Below are positions 63,147 through 64,000 of a stretch of 64,000 nt of DNA, one piece after another; positions within the stretch are counted from its first letter, which is position 1, and each line of letters starts with the position of its first letter. Source of the DNA: Ilumatobacteraceae bacterium (GTDB lineage: Bacteria; Actinomycetota; Acidimicrobiia; Acidimicrobiales; Ilumatobacteraceae); assembly GCA_023263695.1 (NCBI GenBank), contig JALQUZ010000001.1, positions 1 through 64,000 of the forward strand. The letters are read 5' to 3'. A model generated the notes under the pieces. The model saw nothing but the letters and a program-made list of their open reading frames with translations, searched no databases and had not been told where the DNA came from. The translations under genes and the position numbers were made by a program.

Positions 63147-63992
63147 ATGACCGTCATTGTGGCTAAAGAATTGGCTACGGCTCTTGCCGCATTGCGCGAA
63201 CACGAAGATGCTCGTGTTATTCAGGGTGGCACCGACCTCATGGTGGAGATCAATTTCAATCATGTGAAGCCAACTACCATCATCAGCCTTCGCGACATTG
63301 CGTCACTGCGCACAATTCGCCAAGAAGTGCGAGGTTTGCTTTCCATCGGTTCGGGAGTTCCCTATTCAATTATCGAGGGGGAACCCGTATTGTCAGCCAT
63401 TCCCGCTCTCGCTCAAGCAGCACGAACGGTTGGATCGCCACAAATTCGAGCTGCCGGATCACTTGGCGGAAACCTTGGTACCTGTTCGCCAGCAGGTGAC
63501 ACGCTTCCGGTCATGTTCGCTCTTGATGCCATGATCCACCTCAGCACAGTCGATTCAACCCGTGTTGTTTCAATTCATGACTTCATGACTGGCGTAAAAC
63601 GAAGCATTCGTCAGCACGATGAAATCATCACCTCTGTTGATTTCCCCATCGTCAAAGGCTGGCAGGGATATTCCAAGGTTGGCGTCCGTAATGCAATGGT
63701 CATTTCTGTTGCCTCAGCATGTTTAGTTGCCGACCACGAACATGCAGATGTGCGCATCGCACTTGGTTCAGTCGGCCCAACCATCATTCGATGCCGAGAA
63801 TCAGAAGCATGGCTTAAAGCGAACCAGGATCTCTCTGCAGGAGCATTCATCTCTCCTCAACTCGCCGAAGAATTTGGCAAACGCGCCGCAGCAGAGTCTT
63901 CACCAATAGATGATCATCGCAGCACCGCACAGTACCGTCGCCATGCAATCTCCGTTTTGGCATCCCGGTTGTTAAGGAAGGCTTACCCATGA
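63147..63992 (+). CDS. FAD-binding subunit of a molybdenum hydroxylase (xanthine dehydrogenase family medium subunit)
   Basis: 281 aa from ATG 63147, 2 bases after the previous stop. DARVIQGGTDLMVEINFN is the FAD pyrophosphate-binding GGTDL loop; IGSGVPYSIIEGEPVLSAIP and RTVGSPQIRAAGSLGGNLGT follow, with the GGN loop near FAD; TSVDFPIVKGWQGYSKVGVR starts the C-terminal domain. It passes electrons from the 2Fe-2S domain of the fused hydroxylase at 58449. The equivalent in the E. coli ygf cluster is YgfM. Ends in ATGA overlap with the next gene. Confidence 0.88.
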   Translation: MTVIVAKELATALAALREHEDARVIQGGTDLMVEINFNHVKPTTIISLRDIASLRTIRQEVRGLLSIGSGVPYSIIEGEPVLSAIPALAQAARTVGSPQIRAAGSLGGNLGTCSPAGDTLPVMFALDAMIHLSTVDSTRVVSIHDFMTGVKRSIRQHDEIITSVDFPIVKGWQGYSKVGVRNAMVISVASACLVADHEHADVRIALGSVGPTIIRCRESEAWLKANQDLSAGAFISPQLAEEFGKRAAAESSPIDDHRSTAQYRRHAISVLASRLLRKAYP

Positions 63993-64000
63993 GTGCAAAT
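63989..64000 (+). CDS. Start of a further gene, cut by the window edge
   Basis: An ATG at 63989 overlaps the TGA of the FAD subunit gene and encodes MSAN before the window ends. The ATGA overlap matches the coupling seen throughout this operon, so it is probably the next catabolic gene. Nothing can be said about its function. Confidence 0.5.

Overview
The window reads as a compact actinobacterial chromosome segment. The best fit is a planktonic member of the Acidimicrobiia; this is inferred from gene content and no marker gene settles it. Supporting signs are a WhiB regulator, DUF4193- and DUF3151-type proteins, TatB-TatC followed directly by a HelY-type helicase, a GuaB1-type IMP dehydrogenase relative, TrmI and an F420-type flavin oxidoreductase. 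Base composition looks moderate, clearly lower than in most soil actinobacteria. Genes are packed with overlaps of 1 to 20 bases, and no gene-free stretch exceeds about 215 bases. Heme A synthase suggests aerobic respiration. I saw no rRNA, tRNA, CRISPR array, insertion sequence, prophage or replication origin.

Layout. 1-6.2 kb: edge of a PLP decarboxylase, a zinc-finger-like protein, threonine aldolase, WhiB, a phosphotransferase, a gamma-carbonic-anhydrase-like protein, a basic repeat-bearing protein and a crotonase. 6.2-13.6 kb (mostly minus): GNAT, DUF4193 pair, double-length ThyX-like protein, lone diacylglycerol-kinase C-terminal domain, HelY, TatC, TatB. 13.7-20.5 kb: GDPD phosphodiesterase, signal peptidase I, ferredoxin, then a tightly overlapped minus operon (ADP-forming acyl-CoA synthetase, PBP4-type DacB, three small membrane or basic proteins, TrmI). 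20.5-25.1 kb: transketolase, transaldolase and a LOG-family protein. 25-30.7 kb: Cys-rich protein, TypA, RNase D, rhodanese, MobA, DUF3151. 30.7-36 kb: M18 aminopeptidase, GuaB1-Cmk-PlsC operon, threonylcarbamoyl-AMP synthase.

36-42.4 kb is a branched-chain amino acid type ABC system: a substrate-binding lipoprotein faces an operon of CtaA, LivH, LivM, LivG and LivF. The binding protein appears to be a natural circular permutation: its C-terminal third follows the signal peptide and its N-terminal two thirds come after. I consider this the most notable item in the window. LivH also carries an extra N-terminal signal peptide and Ig-like domain.

42.5-54 kb: M23 peptidase with three peptidoglycan-binding repeats, phosphatase, lipoprotein, a heterodimeric ABC exporter with one degenerate ATP site, PanB-PanC, a divergent long ProA-like dehydrogenase and an MBL hydrolase whose start codon overlaps that of the ProA-like gene.

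54-64 kb looks like a catabolic locus for N-heterocycles (purines, pyrimidines, hydantoins or relatives): TauE-like permease, class III aminotransferase, M20 carbamoylase/amidohydrolase, D-carbamoylase-like nitrilase, a fused 2Fe-2S/molybdopterin hydroxylase, an SsnA-like amidohydrolase, an LLM flavin oxidoreductase and the FAD subunit. The MobA gene at 30 kb could help supply cofactor for the hydroxylase. The substrate is not determined by the sequence.
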